The notes beneath the pieces are model-generated. The model saw nothing but the letters and a program-made list of their open reading frames with translations, searched no databases and was not told where the DNA came from. DNA of 64,000 bases, taken from contig JAWUZG010000056.1 of NCBI GenBank assembly GCA_036785705.1, positions 1,613,001-1,677,000 of the forward strand, in the 5' to 3' direction. The stretch comes from Acanthornis magna (Eukaryota > Chordata > Aves > Passeriformes > Acanthizidae). Below, one piece after another: positions 11,336 through 24,800 of the stretch. The translations under genes were made by a program, and so were the position numbers. Every line of letters begins with the position of its first letter. The stretch's first letter is position 1.

Positions 11336-14300
11336 TGGAGAGCAGGATACCAGTATTAGTGTTTTCCTTGGAGTGAGGCGTCCTCACAGCCTCCAGAGCT
11401 CTGGGATCAATAATGAGACAGAGTGAAAGAAAAGTACAAGAAAGGCAGCTAGTCAAAGAGCTCTTTTAAGTTGAAGGATTTACTGTTAGATTTCTGCATG
11501 AAAATGGTGACATTGAAACGGCCCTTTGAGAATGATGTATCAATATTAGTACTTCAAAATGTGTCATGTACCTACATCCTATGAGGCAAGTTTCTCTTTG
11601 TTTGTTTATTTCTCCAAAATACACTGCCTGTTCCCTTCCTGTTAAAGGTGCTGAAGCATCTGCTGTTGCAAATCATAAACTTGTCCTTACTGTTTTCACA
11701 CAGACAGTGCAATTGTCCTGTTCAAGCATTATTAAAGCCTTGGTATTACAAGGGCACAATCTGAGTTAGGCCTTGCTGGCACTATTACATTTACACAAGC
11801 ATTCACTCCATAAGAGGGACTGCTCCAGAGAAAGTGTTACGTTTATGGAGTTGAAACATGCACTGTCACACTCCCGGGTGTGGCAGGGTTTGAGTTTGCA
11901 TCCCTCTGAAGCATGCTCTCATAGACTAAGAGCAATAGAATAGAATACCATAAGTCTCTTTCCAGTCACCTCCCAGGACATCACTGGGATTATCCCTGCA
12001 CCTGCAGACTCCTTTACCCAGGTGAAATGCTTCATGCTGCCACTGAAGCTACAACATGGATGCAAAGGGGAATGAAATCAGCTGCAGTAATTTCTGGCAC
12101 TGAGGCCCAGAGCTCATGGGCTTCCTTCCAGGGACATCTGGTCATTAACCCTCACAGAATAAGGGCTTTCAGGTCCTTTCAGTCAGGACAATGGGCTATA
12201 TGCTAGGAAACGCTAACTTCGTGCAGCAGAGACTTAATCACACCTTTTGGGACTTTAAAAGCTGGTAGCTATTGATTGAGGCAAGGGTGATGAAGCGAGG
12301 TCACAGCTGCCTTCATCTTTCATATGGAGTCCATGGAGACCACACGTAGTAGCATGGAGAGTTCCCTATTGATTCAAGTGGCTTGGCAATTAAAAAGCCC
12401 TGTTTTCATCCTTTCAGTCATTTACCTTTCACCAGACGAAGCCAAGAGGCTCAGCCAGCTATCATGGCTGCCCAACCAAGCTGGATGCAGTCAGCTGTAA
12501 CTCCAGATAAAGCTGAGCACAGCTTCATTTCATGCAAGTGAGAGTCGCCTGAGACACACACACACCCCAACAGATGGGGCAATGTTTCCCAGGCACAGAC
12601 TGAGGCCAAAAACCCAGTGAAGGAAAAATGGTGTGGCTCTGGAGAAAGGCCTTGCTGTGAGGAGAGCTGAGAGGGGAGGCACTGAAGCAAGGCTGAATGA
12701 TTTATTTTCTGTGCTGCTTTAATCCCCCTTCTGTCCCTCCAGCTCACCACTGAAATTCAAGAGATGACAACCTCTGTGTGGATCATTTGAACCCCATGGG
12801 GAAGAGGAGTGTGTCTTTCTGTCCCCAGGACTATTGTCCCAGGGCGCTTACAAAGGCTGAAGCTTAGGAGGGCCTCAAACCATCTTTGTTCAGCACATGG
12901 CACAGTAGAGTTGGGGGCACTAGAGGGGCTCAGTCCTCCTGTGCACTCCAATAATAGCAATGGTAGTAACTATGGCAAAGGCACAGTCTCAGCCCTCATT
13001 CAGCTCTGGGGCTTAAAGTACACATGGACTTCCCATCAGGGAAATGGATGTGTCTTTTCATAAAACACTTTGTTGCTTAAATAAAATAAAAGGCTATTTC
13101 GTTTTCTTAGCCACTGTCTTATAAAACAATAGTCAAGAGTGCCCAGTTTTATTGTACACATGGATGATGAAACAGCAGAATAATGCATTCAAGCTACAAA
13201 GATTTCCAGAAACAATAGAGGACTTTGCCACATGTTGTGGAGAAAACAACATCTCTGGTGAAGGCTCATGCAGGCTGAATGCCTTCTGGCTATTCTTGCA
13301 ACACTAAGCATGAGAAGACAGTAGTTATTATACCAATATAAGACAAATTGTGCCCTTAAAGTCATATATACAAAAGGCACTGTTGCTATTTTTATATTTA
13401 GAAATGCAGCTGGCACCCTCCAAATGAACTTTAAAAAAAATTCATTCTGCCTACACTAGTAGTTTCCCTGAGCAGCCTTGCACCAAGATCTCCTGGTGCT
13501 GAAGTGTGTGTGCTTGGACAGCACATCCTAATCAGCCTTGAGCAAGGAACAGTCTTGCTGTCAGGTGAGCAGCACTGAACACAGCTTACAGGACTGAGGC
13601 CTTAACCAGGTGGAGTGAAAAAGCTGTGTAAGACATCCTTAACTGAAAGGACACCCTTGCATCCATTTTCAAGGGATGGAAGTGTGTCCCACACAAACAC
13701 TTCCTGTTTTAGTAAATCATGGCTGCAATTCCTGGTCATTCACCTTCCTGTTATTTCCTCCATTCCCGAGCCTTATTCCTAGACTCGGCCAGAAAGGCAT
13801 ATCCTGACTGTTCAGGCAGGGGCAGAGGAGGAGCAAGAGCTGCTTCCTTGACCAAAGGCAAGTTTTGGACTGCTCATTGGCACTGGCTCTGTGTATTGCA
13901 TCCTCTATCCTGTAGCTCCATGAGGTCTTCTCACATTTTATTGCCATGGATAACCCTCCAAAGCCAGCTAGTTCCTTCCATCTTCTGTGCAGCAATACTA
14001 AACTCTGGACAGTGCAGAAGCTCAGTGGACTCCACTGGGAACATTTGCCCAAACTACACAGAGAAGACTTTATTTTACAAAGCGCCTTTACATATATGTG
14101 GATAATTATGGTAGTAAAATCCATGCAAGGCAACAATGCAATTTCATAGGAATGAGCTAAAAATTGCTGCCCAGAGTGCAGTATAACAGGGTGATTATGT
14201 GCCTCCAGGACTGGTTAACTGAGAGCCGGATTCATGCCATTCCCAGCCAGTGAACACCATGATGTTTGTAGGTTCTCATCATTTCCTTGAGACTGATCTC

Positions 14301-14619
14301 ATCTGTTTACGACCAACTATGTGAACTGTTCTCTTTACCAGCTGGATGTTACTGGGCTGCCATCAGATGCTTGTGCTGTGCCCAAGACAAAGAGTGGTGG
14401 CCCCCTGCCATCCCCACGGGCTGCCTCTGCTTCCAGCCACCCAGCTGTGACGGCTGCTGCCTGCGACAGGAATGCTGGGACCGTGGCACTGTTGAATCAG
14501 CTCCAGAAACTTAGTTAATGCCTGTCTTGCTTATAGAGAAATGTATTTTGTATTCTTATCTCAATATCTTTTTCCTCAACGTACAAACTTTTCCTCCTCA
14601 ATTTCCCTCTGTATTTACT
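11336..14619. other. Intergenic DNA, no gene recognised
   Basis: No family-recognisable coding sequence or clear repeat beyond a short CA run near 12556. A short cysteine-rich stop-free stretch at 14287-14514 begins at a TTG rather than an ATG and is not supported as a gene. Confidence 0.55.
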
Positions 14620-14830
14620 TTGTGTTATTAGATAATGAAATCTGGCTAATGGGCACCCTAATTATTGCAGCATCCAAATGACAGGCTTCGGGCAAAATGA
14701 TAATTACTTATTCAAAAGTATTCATAAAATTAACATATCCTGAATAAATTCAGGCTTAATTTAACAGGCCACTGCACTTATTACAAGCATTTAGCACATG
14801 CAATTGTTTAAACTTAGTAGAGAGCAGCTT
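14620..14830. promoter_or_regulatory. Candidate conserved non-coding element
   Basis: AT-rich block carrying CCCTAATTATTGCAGC, CCAAATGACAGG (a TGACAG TALE-homeodomain core) and GATAATTACTTATTC. Its composition and unique sequence resemble developmental enhancers. Conservation was not testable here. Confidence 0.28.
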
Positions 14831-17800
14831 ACTCTTTCACAAAATATCAGGGTCAGAAGTAGATGTAACCATAATTTGCCCTAACAAGAGCAAATGTCAA
14901 ACAGCTTAGGGAGCTATACAGCAATTTGTTCAAATGCATGTAAGTTCAAAAGCCTACAAAGAAGCTCTTCCCAGGCTTTTAATTATGGCAAAGTATCCAG
15001 ACCCTTCCTTAAATTTTGTTTCTCAGCCAAAATAAAGATGGAAAAAAGTGATAGAAAAAGTTATAAATTCCCTTTGTCTCTTCTTCCTCCCTACCTTGGA
15101 ACAGATTCAGGGCATTATGCTGAGATCCTTCTATGTTCCAAGTATTATATTTGAAATTTTTTAAACTTTGATATACAATGCAGAGTGTTCCCCACTGACA
15201 TACTAACACACAGAGTACTATCTGTGCTGAGAGGGGAAAGAGGTGTTTGTGTTCACATGAAAAATCTTGTGTGCCACAGTGTCAACCCCCACAGTAAAAT
15301 CAAAAAGCTTTGGGAAAGTAACGGAATAGTTCATTTCATAGCACCACTCACCCTACCTGCAGGACTGTACAGTATCCCTTCTGTCACTAAAACTGTGTCA
15401 CCTGTACATCTCTCATTGTATTTCTGCCTGGTTTCCCAAGACTGCGGGGAAGTCTTTCAGTCATGCCATCTCTCTATCTTTCAGTCAGGTGGAAGTGAAT
15501 AACTTTTGAACAAAATAGGTCACTTTCTAATAAATGGAAAGAAAGGCAGGAGAGCACTGCATTCATCTTTAGCTAGGACTGCTAGAGCTGTGTGAAAACC
15601 AGGTCCTGTGACATGATGGCTGTTTCACCCACAGACAAACACACACTACCCCTTTCTTGCCTTCTTCTTCCCTTTCTTGAAAACACTGTTTTGTGTCCAT
15701 ACTGCTTGGGACCCTGACTATGAGGTCAGGAGAAACATTGCAAGGTGTCCCCCATCTCAAGTCCTGGAATGTATTCTTAGATATTTTTCCAGCAGGATGA
15801 AATGTCGGCAGTAAATTAATCAGTTCTCCTGTTACTTAAACAATAGCAAGAAAGAAAGCTCTGTCCCTGAAAATGATCTTTTTACAGCATTTTGACCATT
15901 CCCATAACTGGCCTGTGACTTGTTTTGAAGATTTCTTTTGTTGCTGCAACAAAATCAACAGCAACATTTCTGTATAACCTGTGCTAATGGAAAGCATTAC
16001 AGATACTTACTATTTATTCTTCCTATTCATCAGATAGTATTGATATCAAGTTCATTAAAGGAATTACAGAATAAATCACACTTGAGAGAACATGATGCCA
16101 GTCAGACCCAGATGCTTCCAATTTACTTCACTAAAATACTTTTGATTAAAACACATTACTGGTGACGTGTCTTAAAAGGAACTTGGACTTCAAGCTCCGT
16201 AATAACTGCAATATGTTCTCAGTCTCTAGCCTTGCCACATGCCTAAGCTCAGTGTTAAAAACTCCTGCAAAAAGAGTTATTAGGTGCTTACTTCAGAGAC
16301 AGACTTTCTCACTGCAGTCATTGCTGATGTCCTGGCACACCCTATGGAGGATCATGCAAATTAATATCATTATTTAGATGTTCCAGACTCACTATGCATC
16401 ATTATGGCTTAGTGTCAATTCTACATAAACTTCCACATATGGAACTTTTAAAAAATCTCTCAACTGCAGCAAGAGACATGGAAAGCAATAGCTTCAGCAA
16501 TCATTGACCTCTTAAAAGCATCAGAATCTCAGCACTGACATGGACTATATATTAGTGCTCAGAAGATCTTTCCTAGTAACTTTGATATGCAGGCTCCCAG
16601 GGGTCTCAGGGAAGAGTCTCTGGCACTGAGTTCTGGAGAGAGGACCTTTACACTGACCCACTATATCTATTCCTATCCGCAATTCTGTAAGATCACTGCA
16701 TTTCCAATTGCACCTTTATCTCCCAGCAGTGGCAGCTACTTAGACAGAAAAGCTTCAGACCTTTGACAACTTTCTGTGAACTCATCAGACTTGTGATGAA
16801 ATCAGTCCCCCAGCTCCACACGAACATCCTGTGAAGATTAACATTGAGATACATAACTGCAGGGCTTTTAAGAAATCTGTAGTTCAGACAGTCACCTAGG
16901 CTGTCACATCATTTCTGCTTGAGCAATTGAACTGCCTCTCCTCATGAGCAGCTGGTTTGTGCAGGATAGAGCAGTATCTGCTAAAACACTGTGGTATTGT
17001 CTGCTGTAGAAACCATTTCAAGCCTCACCACCTTCCTCTCTGGTAGCAGTGTGTGACCATACAGCAAATTCTAATAGCGAATCTTACTCAGGCTTGTAAA
17101 AGAGTTTAGCTGCCATGTTCCTCTTTGTTCTGAGAACATGGTGGAAGAACTGTGTGCCTGCCACAGGTCATGCTGGCAGAGCATCAGGTTGTTCCACTAC
17201 TGACATGGCAGTGCTCAGAGAGCATGTTTTTTAAAAAGATTCGAAGACTCTGGATTCTGCAGCCATGTGGGATTTGGGGCTTCCTTATGGTTCTCTTTGC
17301 ACTCAGTGTGCAAGAAGTGATCACTTGAGCTAAAGCAGCACTAGGTCTCCAGAGCATACAGCAGGCAATGGGACAGCTCTGATCCACGGAAAAAACGTTG
17401 GTGGGGCAGATATCTGTGAACTGAACTATTCAATGCAGTATCGCATTTCTGGCTAAGAATTTTTTTCATATTTTTAGTTTCCCACAGTGGATTATTTTGA
17501 ATCCAGCTTCACTGTCTGATCTGTTTACTGGTTAGGATGTTTATGTTTCCTGAAGAAAAACAATAAATGTTTTATGAAAGCAGCTTAAGAATAAAGTACG
17601 GAAAAATCAAAGGAAAATCCTAAAATGAACTCTTCTCGCCTTAGGGCAGAGAATATGGCTGCTGGATCCTAGTGTTCCACTCATGTGGGCAAGTCTTGTT
17701 GTTGTGAAATGCTAGCCATGTGCCAAGTGGCTGCAGATATCTGCATAACCCTTTCTTTGTCTCACTGTTGCTGTTGGTTATCAGAGTGGCCCGTGCAGCG

Positions 17801-20800
17801 CTCAGCCCCAAGCCTGCAGGCACAGAGGGTGGCAGTCAGTTGCCCAGTCACAGCCACCTCAGCTGTGATGCCCTCAGGCTTTGTCCCTGCTCTGCTGCTG
17901 CCTTTCCAAAAAAAGGCACAGCTCCCCTGAAGAGCCAGCTTTGTACGGATAACTTGGATACACAGTATATCTGAAATAGCTGTAGATAATTATGTTTAGG
18001 CAACTGAATACCCACTTGTACTCTATCTATTCCAGGACTGTTCAGGCAATGGCAAGACAAAACCTTTATGCTTCAAGAACAAAAACTTCTCACCTTCTTA
18101 GCTGTCTGTATGCTGCTGCCTGTGTGTGGAGAAATGCTCTCGAACACAAGCAGTAGTATGTAATAAACTCACAGGGAAAGTTCCCTCCTGCACTCACTTA
18201 CACGGTCAGCCAGTCCTTTGCCATGAGCACTGAGCACTGCAGAGCTCAGGATTCTGGCTTGTAGGGCACAGGGATGTGCAAGACAGCAGATGTGGGGGGG
18301 TGCTTAGGCGTACAGTGGTCAACCAGCAGCCATCCAGACAGATGGGCCATGTTTGTCACCAGTCAGTGCTTGGAACTACAGAGGGTTTCCAGCCCAAGTG
18401 ACAAAGTAGTAGTTAGAGCACAGCAGCATGAAGGGAAGTTTCTGCATGCTCACTGATACACGTAAGAGTGAGCCAGGCTCTGTCCCTGGCTGATTACCCA
18501 ATGACACAGACAGTGTCTCTTTGACTTGAATCTGGCAGACAATATCTGTGAAATCCTTGGGGCCCTTTTCAGACATGCACATGCAATCAAATAATCAACA
18601 AACCACTTATGTAACCCTTAGGTGCTCCATTGTCCTGGCACCTTTGCCTATAAAACTCTCTCCCTCCTGTATGTAGAGAGCAGACAGCTGGAGCTTTTAG
18701 GACTCTATTCTGCTAAGCAACCATTTAACACTCAGTCATCATGAGACTTAATTTTTGTGGATGCAAGCTACAGTAATTCTACTCTGCTTCCATCACCTCA
18801 TCTTGGGGGGGTGGGGTGTGAATTCATGACTTTTTAGATAAAAAGTGGATAAAACTGTCTCTGTTGGCTGCCATGGCATTATTCAACTTCCATGTTCCCA
18901 AAGGAGCTTAATCTCAGCAATGAAAAAAAAGGCAGGACACAACTGCAAGGCTTTTGGCCAGTAAATTCACTCCAAATCCTTGAGTGCCTAGATTTGAAGG
19001 CTTTTAAATCCAAAAGGACTCACAAAATGTAATTTGGCCTTTGCACTTTCAACAACGAGCCATAAAACTAACACCCTGGACCGGCTCTAGTCTCTGTTCA
19101 TAGGAATTTACCCATGCACCAGTAACTTTACTGTAACTTCACAAAAGTCAATCAAGTGGTGAAGCTTCCACACTGAAATTATTAAAGAAAGGAACTTCTG
19201 TCATGCCAGACTGCAAACAAAGCTTAGGGGAACAACTTCAAGCCTGGAAGGAGAAAGTTCCCAGTTATTCAGGGTAGCTCATATCTCCAGAGCCTGTTTT
19301 TAATCATAACTCCTACAAGTTTGTTACATAGATCATGCTTTACTATTTGAATAATAGTTGCCAACTGGATGGAAACCTGACTTGGTATTTTCCAGTTAAT
19401 GGGAAAGTTTTCTGAAGGATATTTGCTTGAGCAGCACAACAGCTTAGCTTGAGCCTTCCTAGAAATGAAACACAGAAATCACTGCTTCCATCAAATGCCC
19501 TCGCTTGCTTTAGAGAGTGTAAAGTTCAGGCCAATACCCTGCTGAACCCTCACAAACTGTGCATCAGGGCTGGTTTAGACACAGGTGGAAAAAGTAATTG
19601 TTAAGAGTGGCATATTTTCTTGGAATGGCAAAACAGCTCTGCTGCTCACTGGCTTTTGTCTCTACTACTTGCCCCCTCAGCTTGTACCAGCCCCCACATC
19701 CACCACACACCTTCTTGGAGGTGGAGGCAAACCCTCTGTGGTGTTGGTGGGCTCCTGGTGCTGTGGGATATGACTTGTGCCAACATGTCCTGCCACACAG
19801 TGTTGTTTGCTGCTCAGCCTTGATGTGGCAAGACAGTTTTGTCTGCATCCCTGAGGAGCTCTGAGCTAGCTCAAAGCCTGGCACTTTTTTGTGGAGTCCC
19901 TTTGGCACAGCTGTTTGCACAAGCAGATCCAGACACCCATGAAGTGGAACTTGTTTATAACAAAACACCCACCTATTTTAATTTGAATCTTAGAAGAAGA
20001 TAGAAAATAAAGATAAATCCCTGTCATCCCCCCTCATGGTTTCATTCTTACTGGAGGATAGCTTCAGCTGTATCCAAACCGCAATGAACTAATTTCAGCC
20101 CCTGCCTCAGTGTGGGTCAACATGCTCTGTATTTTATTGATACCAATAGAACCAATGTCTCAGAAAGAGGGTTTGACTTAAGGTTAGGGTGTGGAAGAAA
20201 AGAACCCTCTTTTCAGCTGCCATATGGTATCTTGAGCGCTGATGGCAGAGAAAGCAAGCCTGACCTGTCAGAGCAGAGGAGACAGAAAACCCTGGATGTT
20301 TCTCTCCTCTTGTGCTTCTGTAGCCCACACTGCAATAAATAGAACAGCTGGCTGATTTCTCCATGGCACTTACACAATCCTATCAAAGGGGATTTCTCTG
20401 CATGGCTATATGAGGCATGAAGAGAGAGACTAATTGGTATCCCATGGATGTCCCAAGATGATCAAATTTTGGTCCTATTTTCCTGTTCTGAGTAGTGAGC
20501 ACAATCCAGTGAAAAGGGCATATATTCTGCTAACACTGAATCTCTTACAAATCTTATATGATTCTGTGACATGAAGCAGAAGAATAATTCTTGCAAAGAT
20601 GAAAGTTGGTGAGATAAGCTTGGATATTGCGCTGAAATAAGCAGTGCTCCTAGTCTAAGAACTGCTGAAGAGCTGAAGAGTATCTGGTTCACTAGTGGAA
20701 TGTCTGTTCAGCTTGAATCTAACACTTGATAGTGCTGTGGCCAGAACTCTGAGCCAGAATAAATACATTAAATTTGGTGTTTCTTTCATTCCTGAGTTAT

Positions 20801-21485
20801 GGCCCTGGTTTCTGAAACACCTAGTTGCTCAAAGAATGAAATGTCAAATCACCAAAAGTGAGAGTTGTAACATAGAGGGGAAGTGAAGCCATCAGAAATT
20901 CTCTGTCACAGGTGAGAAGGTAGGAGAACCAGCAGCATTCCTCAGCTTTATTTTTTTATGGCCAAAACAAATAAAGTCTGTCAGATTCTTCTGGCTCTCT
21001 GATCAGGCCTGAGGTGCTTGGGTGTGATGACAATAAGTATTAGTCACGATCACAATGTTATTTGTCCTGTAGATACAGCTGGGTTTTGTACTTGGATAAT
21101 GCGTGTCTCAACAGGGAAGTTTGGGCATTCTTCAGAGACGCAGCAGGAAAGAGGGGAAAGATCTCGCCTTGTCTTGCCTGGTTCAGCTGAATCACAGTCC
21201 CAGCAATCACAGGATACAGGAATTATTCCTCAGCAACCCTCCCAAGGAGAGACAGAAAGAAGGAAAGAAGCAGAGCTCTGGGTTCGAGAGAACAGCCTGC
21301 AGCTCTGTGAAAGGCCTTGCCATTCACTGGCTCTCCACCCCTTTGTGTTGCCCTAGGAGGTGTTCCCTGACAGCACAGGACCTGCCAACAGCAGGGAAAC
21401 TCCACACTGACCTCAGCAGAGGGCAAAAAGTGTTTCAGTCCTAACAAAGCACTGCTGCGTTTTCAATTAAAAACACCCCCAAACA
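14831..21485. other. Intergenic DNA downstream of CRABP1, no gene recognised
   Basis: Roughly 6.6 kb between the candidate element and the inferred CRABP1 3' end. Short G runs (18294-18300, 18807-18812) and T runs are present. A TATAAAA-like motif at 18649 lacks any coding sequence behind it. No repeat family was recognised. Confidence 0.5.
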
Positions 21486-21489
21486 GCTG

Positions 21490-21767
21490 TGAGTTATGCC
21501 CAATAAGTTTAATAACTGAGGAAACCATAGCAAGTGACAACTACAAAATACAAAGCAGACACGAAAATTGATGGCATAAAAGCGGGAAGGAATAGTGTCT
21601 GAAATGAAAAATGAAAGCAAAATACACTTAACAGAGGATCTGGGTTCAGATATAACACACACGGTCACATACAACACCGCATTAGTAACAGCACACACAG
21701 ATACTCGTTATACTGGGGATTTTCACAGTTCTCCACTTCATCCCAGATGACAAGCAAATTGATGTTT
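21490..21767 (-). other. CRABP1: Inferred CRABP1 3' UTR
   Basis: Runs from the TAA stop toward the ATTAAA signal. The extent is inferred from the position of the signal only; there is no transcript evidence. Confidence 0.45.
21508..21513 (-). terminator. CRABP1: Candidate CRABP1 polyadenylation signal ATTAAA
   Basis: On the minus strand, ATTAAA lies about 255 nt beyond the stop codon and is followed by a G/T-rich stretch (TGTTTGGGGGTGTTTTT) some 35 nt later, as expected for cleavage and polyadenylation. The resulting 3' UTR of about 270 nt fits the short CRABP1 mRNA known in vertebrates. An alternative AATAAA occurs near 20950. Confidence 0.45.
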
Positions 21768-21818
21768 TTACTCTCTTACATAAATTCTTGTGCACACAAC
21801 ATCATCAGCACCAAAGGT
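21768..21818 (-). CDS. CRABP1: CRABP1 coding exon 4 (last)
   Basis: Sixteen residues [16 protein letters not shown] and TAA at 21770-21768. Acceptor CCAG ends at 21819. It is far from exon 3 and too short for ORF detection; it was identified by protein match and phase. It contains the conserved R and Y of the ligand carboxylate site. Confidence 0.97.
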   Translation of the reverse strand, partial: TFGADDVVCTRIYVRE

Positions 21819-24800
21819 CTGGAAAAGAAATAAAAATCAATCAGAAGAGATAGAACCGGCAAACATTTAACACCATTTCAAAGTGTTATTTTTAGTATAG
21901 TAACTAGTTCTACAGCAGAAATACTTTATGTCTTTTGACAGACGAGAGTAAAGAAAGAAGTCATTTTGAAAGAGGAATGCAATGTTAGTGACCTTTTTTC
22001 CAAGGCAGGATGAATTTTGTCAGAATGATAAATGATGCATAAATTCTCTTTTCCTATAGTTTCTTGGCATGAATTGATAAATAAACATGAGAAAACAAAG
22101 TGAATTTGGAATGTACTGTTGTTATATTTAGAAACAATTGCATTACTTTGAACTAGAAATGCTGAGGGTGGAATTCAGATGGCATGCTCCAAAGGCATCC
22201 TTTGATACTTGCAGATATAAACTCAAGCAGGCAAATGAAGTCAGCGGAGGAAAGATGAAGACCATGAGCATGTACACCTATAACCTGTAAACATAATGCT
22301 GCAGCAAGCTGCTGACACCCCATGCTGGGATACGAAACCCTCTCTTCCAAGCTGGAGTGTGAACAGTGCCAATGACAACCTTTCAGGACACTGGGACCCT
22401 AACCAGTGAGCTTGTTAACAATGAGAAGGATCTGCAATGCCGTACAGATTATCAGGACATGTAGGCACGACAGTGATTGTGGCAGCTACCTAAGAGAGCC
22501 ACCTGAATCCCAAAGTATTTGTATGTGATTTCAGGTCTGGCAGGCTAAAATTTAAGGAATTAAACACAAAGGAAATAATTGGTGCAAGAGTGAGGAAATC
22601 GCAAAAAACTTCACGATCAGCTACGCCGACAGCCGGTCTTGAGCTCAACACTAACAAGCTGAGGTGGAATGTGTGGCTATGGTCACTGCCAAGGTCTCAC
22701 TGAAAAGCATACATTAAGAACTACCCCAGTGCATTATGAAAATTCAGCTGGGCTATCTGCTTTAATGCTTTCTACACCTGTTTTGGCTAATACTTTGAAA
22801 GGACTTGGCTTTAAAGCTGACTCTGGCTTATATTTTGTTCACTTTGTTGGCGAGACAAGTCTGTTAGTATTTTGGAGATACAGACTTTGTTTTATGCATA
22901 TCAATATCAGTATCATATCAATGCTTATATACATTTATATACATGAATACATCTGAAAATGAACATTAAAGGATGTGGGTAGTTTTCTATTGTCCACAGC
23001 ACCAACTGCAAATACCCTTATTATGGCTTCCTTCAACATTTCCAAATTATACACAAAGGCAAAATTATTTCAGCAGGAGCTTTACCAAAGAAAGGAATTA
23101 AGAGTCAAGACCATTGAGGGCTCGAGGTTGTCTGTGGAGGCTCTAAGGTCCCTGCGACAGTGATTGTCTTTCACATTCAGGCACTGCTAAGCACAGTGAG
23201 GTTTGGGTCCCCTGCTGCTACTTCACCACAAATCATAAACAGTAGTAAAACAGTCCCTGTGTAGTGTTCCTCCAGAGCTGGCACAGCCCCAGTCTGACAG
23301 TTGGAGCTGCACAGCTAGGCAGTCACATCTTGTGATGTGAGTGGGTGCCACATCAGCCAATTCTAATGAGAAAGGCTGCAGCAGCCGTATGCCAAAAGTC
23401 TTGTAACCTCCCTACTAAATTTATGTCTGTTCTTTCAGGCAAGTTAAGAGAGAAACGCCTTCCCCTAAAGCTGTGCAACAGCAGTTACCCTCAGAAGAGA
23501 TCAGCAGTTGTATTGAGAAGGAACACTGCAGGGAAGAGTAGATTGAAATAGAAGTGATTCATACTGCAAGGGAGCCACTGTAGATCTGAGCATCTGAAAT
23601 TGCAGTGTCCAGTTCTAAGACTGTGCTCCTGGGCAGAGCTTGCTCCTAAGCCATCAGTGTAGTCTGACTAGCAGCTTCCTTGGAAGATTCACAGGAGGGA
23701 GTGTGGAAATAAAGATAAAAATTTATGGAGGAAGAAAAGAGATATAAGCCTTTCTGGGAAAGCTCAGCAGTATGGATGAGTACCAGTACCACAGACTGCT
23801 GAGCACTCAGAGTCACAGCTCAGCATGCTTGTGACACAGGACACTGGCTCCTCATTTTGTACTTTCAACACCCAGCTCCAGCTAGACCTCTGGACTTTCA
23901 AAAATTTCAGACAAAGGACTGCATTCAAATAACTCTGTCTGAACAAAAATCCAGTGCAGAAAATATGGGCATACTCAGGGAATCCGAATTTAAAAAAAAC
24001 AGTTGCTATACACAAGGAATGTCATTCTCTGCAACACGCCAATCTCAGTCTGGAAAACAACTATAATTTAATACAATAATGTCTTTAAACCTAGATTGTA
24101 AAGAGATAGACATCATGCAAAGCACAATTACAATTATTCTGGAGTACCATGTAACCACTGAACACTTCTCAAACAACCAAGACATCTTTTCCTTGAAGAC
24201 CCAGCTTAGGTTATGTGGCCTCTGACCTGTTTCAGGAATAAGCTGCATTTTTTAGCACTTAGATTTCACACCTTATACACATTCAAATGATTAATAAGGT
24301 AATTGAAGCACATAAATAAAGGGCTTTATTGTCTCAGTTATGTACATGGTTTAAATATGGACTTATGTAAAAGGTGTTTCCCTATTTTATTGTAACTCGT
24401 TTTCATTGTTGATAAAACTCCACGCACTGTTGCTAAAGAAAGCAAAGAGGAACACGTTCAAGCTTGCTGCATTCTTTTTCTTGTGGTAACTCACAGAAAT
24501 GTCTAATGTACAGCTGGGCCCACAGTCAGGAGACGATCCAAATCAAAAGGCTGTTATTCCTCTATCCTTTACACCTACATCCTTGTATTCAGGGGTAGCA
24601 TAAAGCAGTTTAGTGCCTATGGTTCTAATTCTAGACTCAAAAGAAGTGATAGTTCCTGTTAGAATAAGCAGACTTTAAAGATTTCCATGACTCAAAGCAG
24701 TAGGACTTCCTAATGAAAAGAAAGAGAGTGAGCAATCCTGGCTATTTGGTGGTGAAGTTTCATCAGAACAACTAAAAAAAGGTGAAATGCTACCAAACTA

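Noticed and set aside
14287..14514. Cysteine-rich short frame, defensin-like at first glance
   Set aside because: Starts at TTG, no signal peptide, the cysteine spacing does not fit a beta-defensin pattern, and there is no exon context.
18649..18760. TATAAAA motif followed by a purine-rich leader and an ATG
   Set aside because: The ATG opens only 11 codons before a stop and no LTR boundaries or downstream coding exon are visible.
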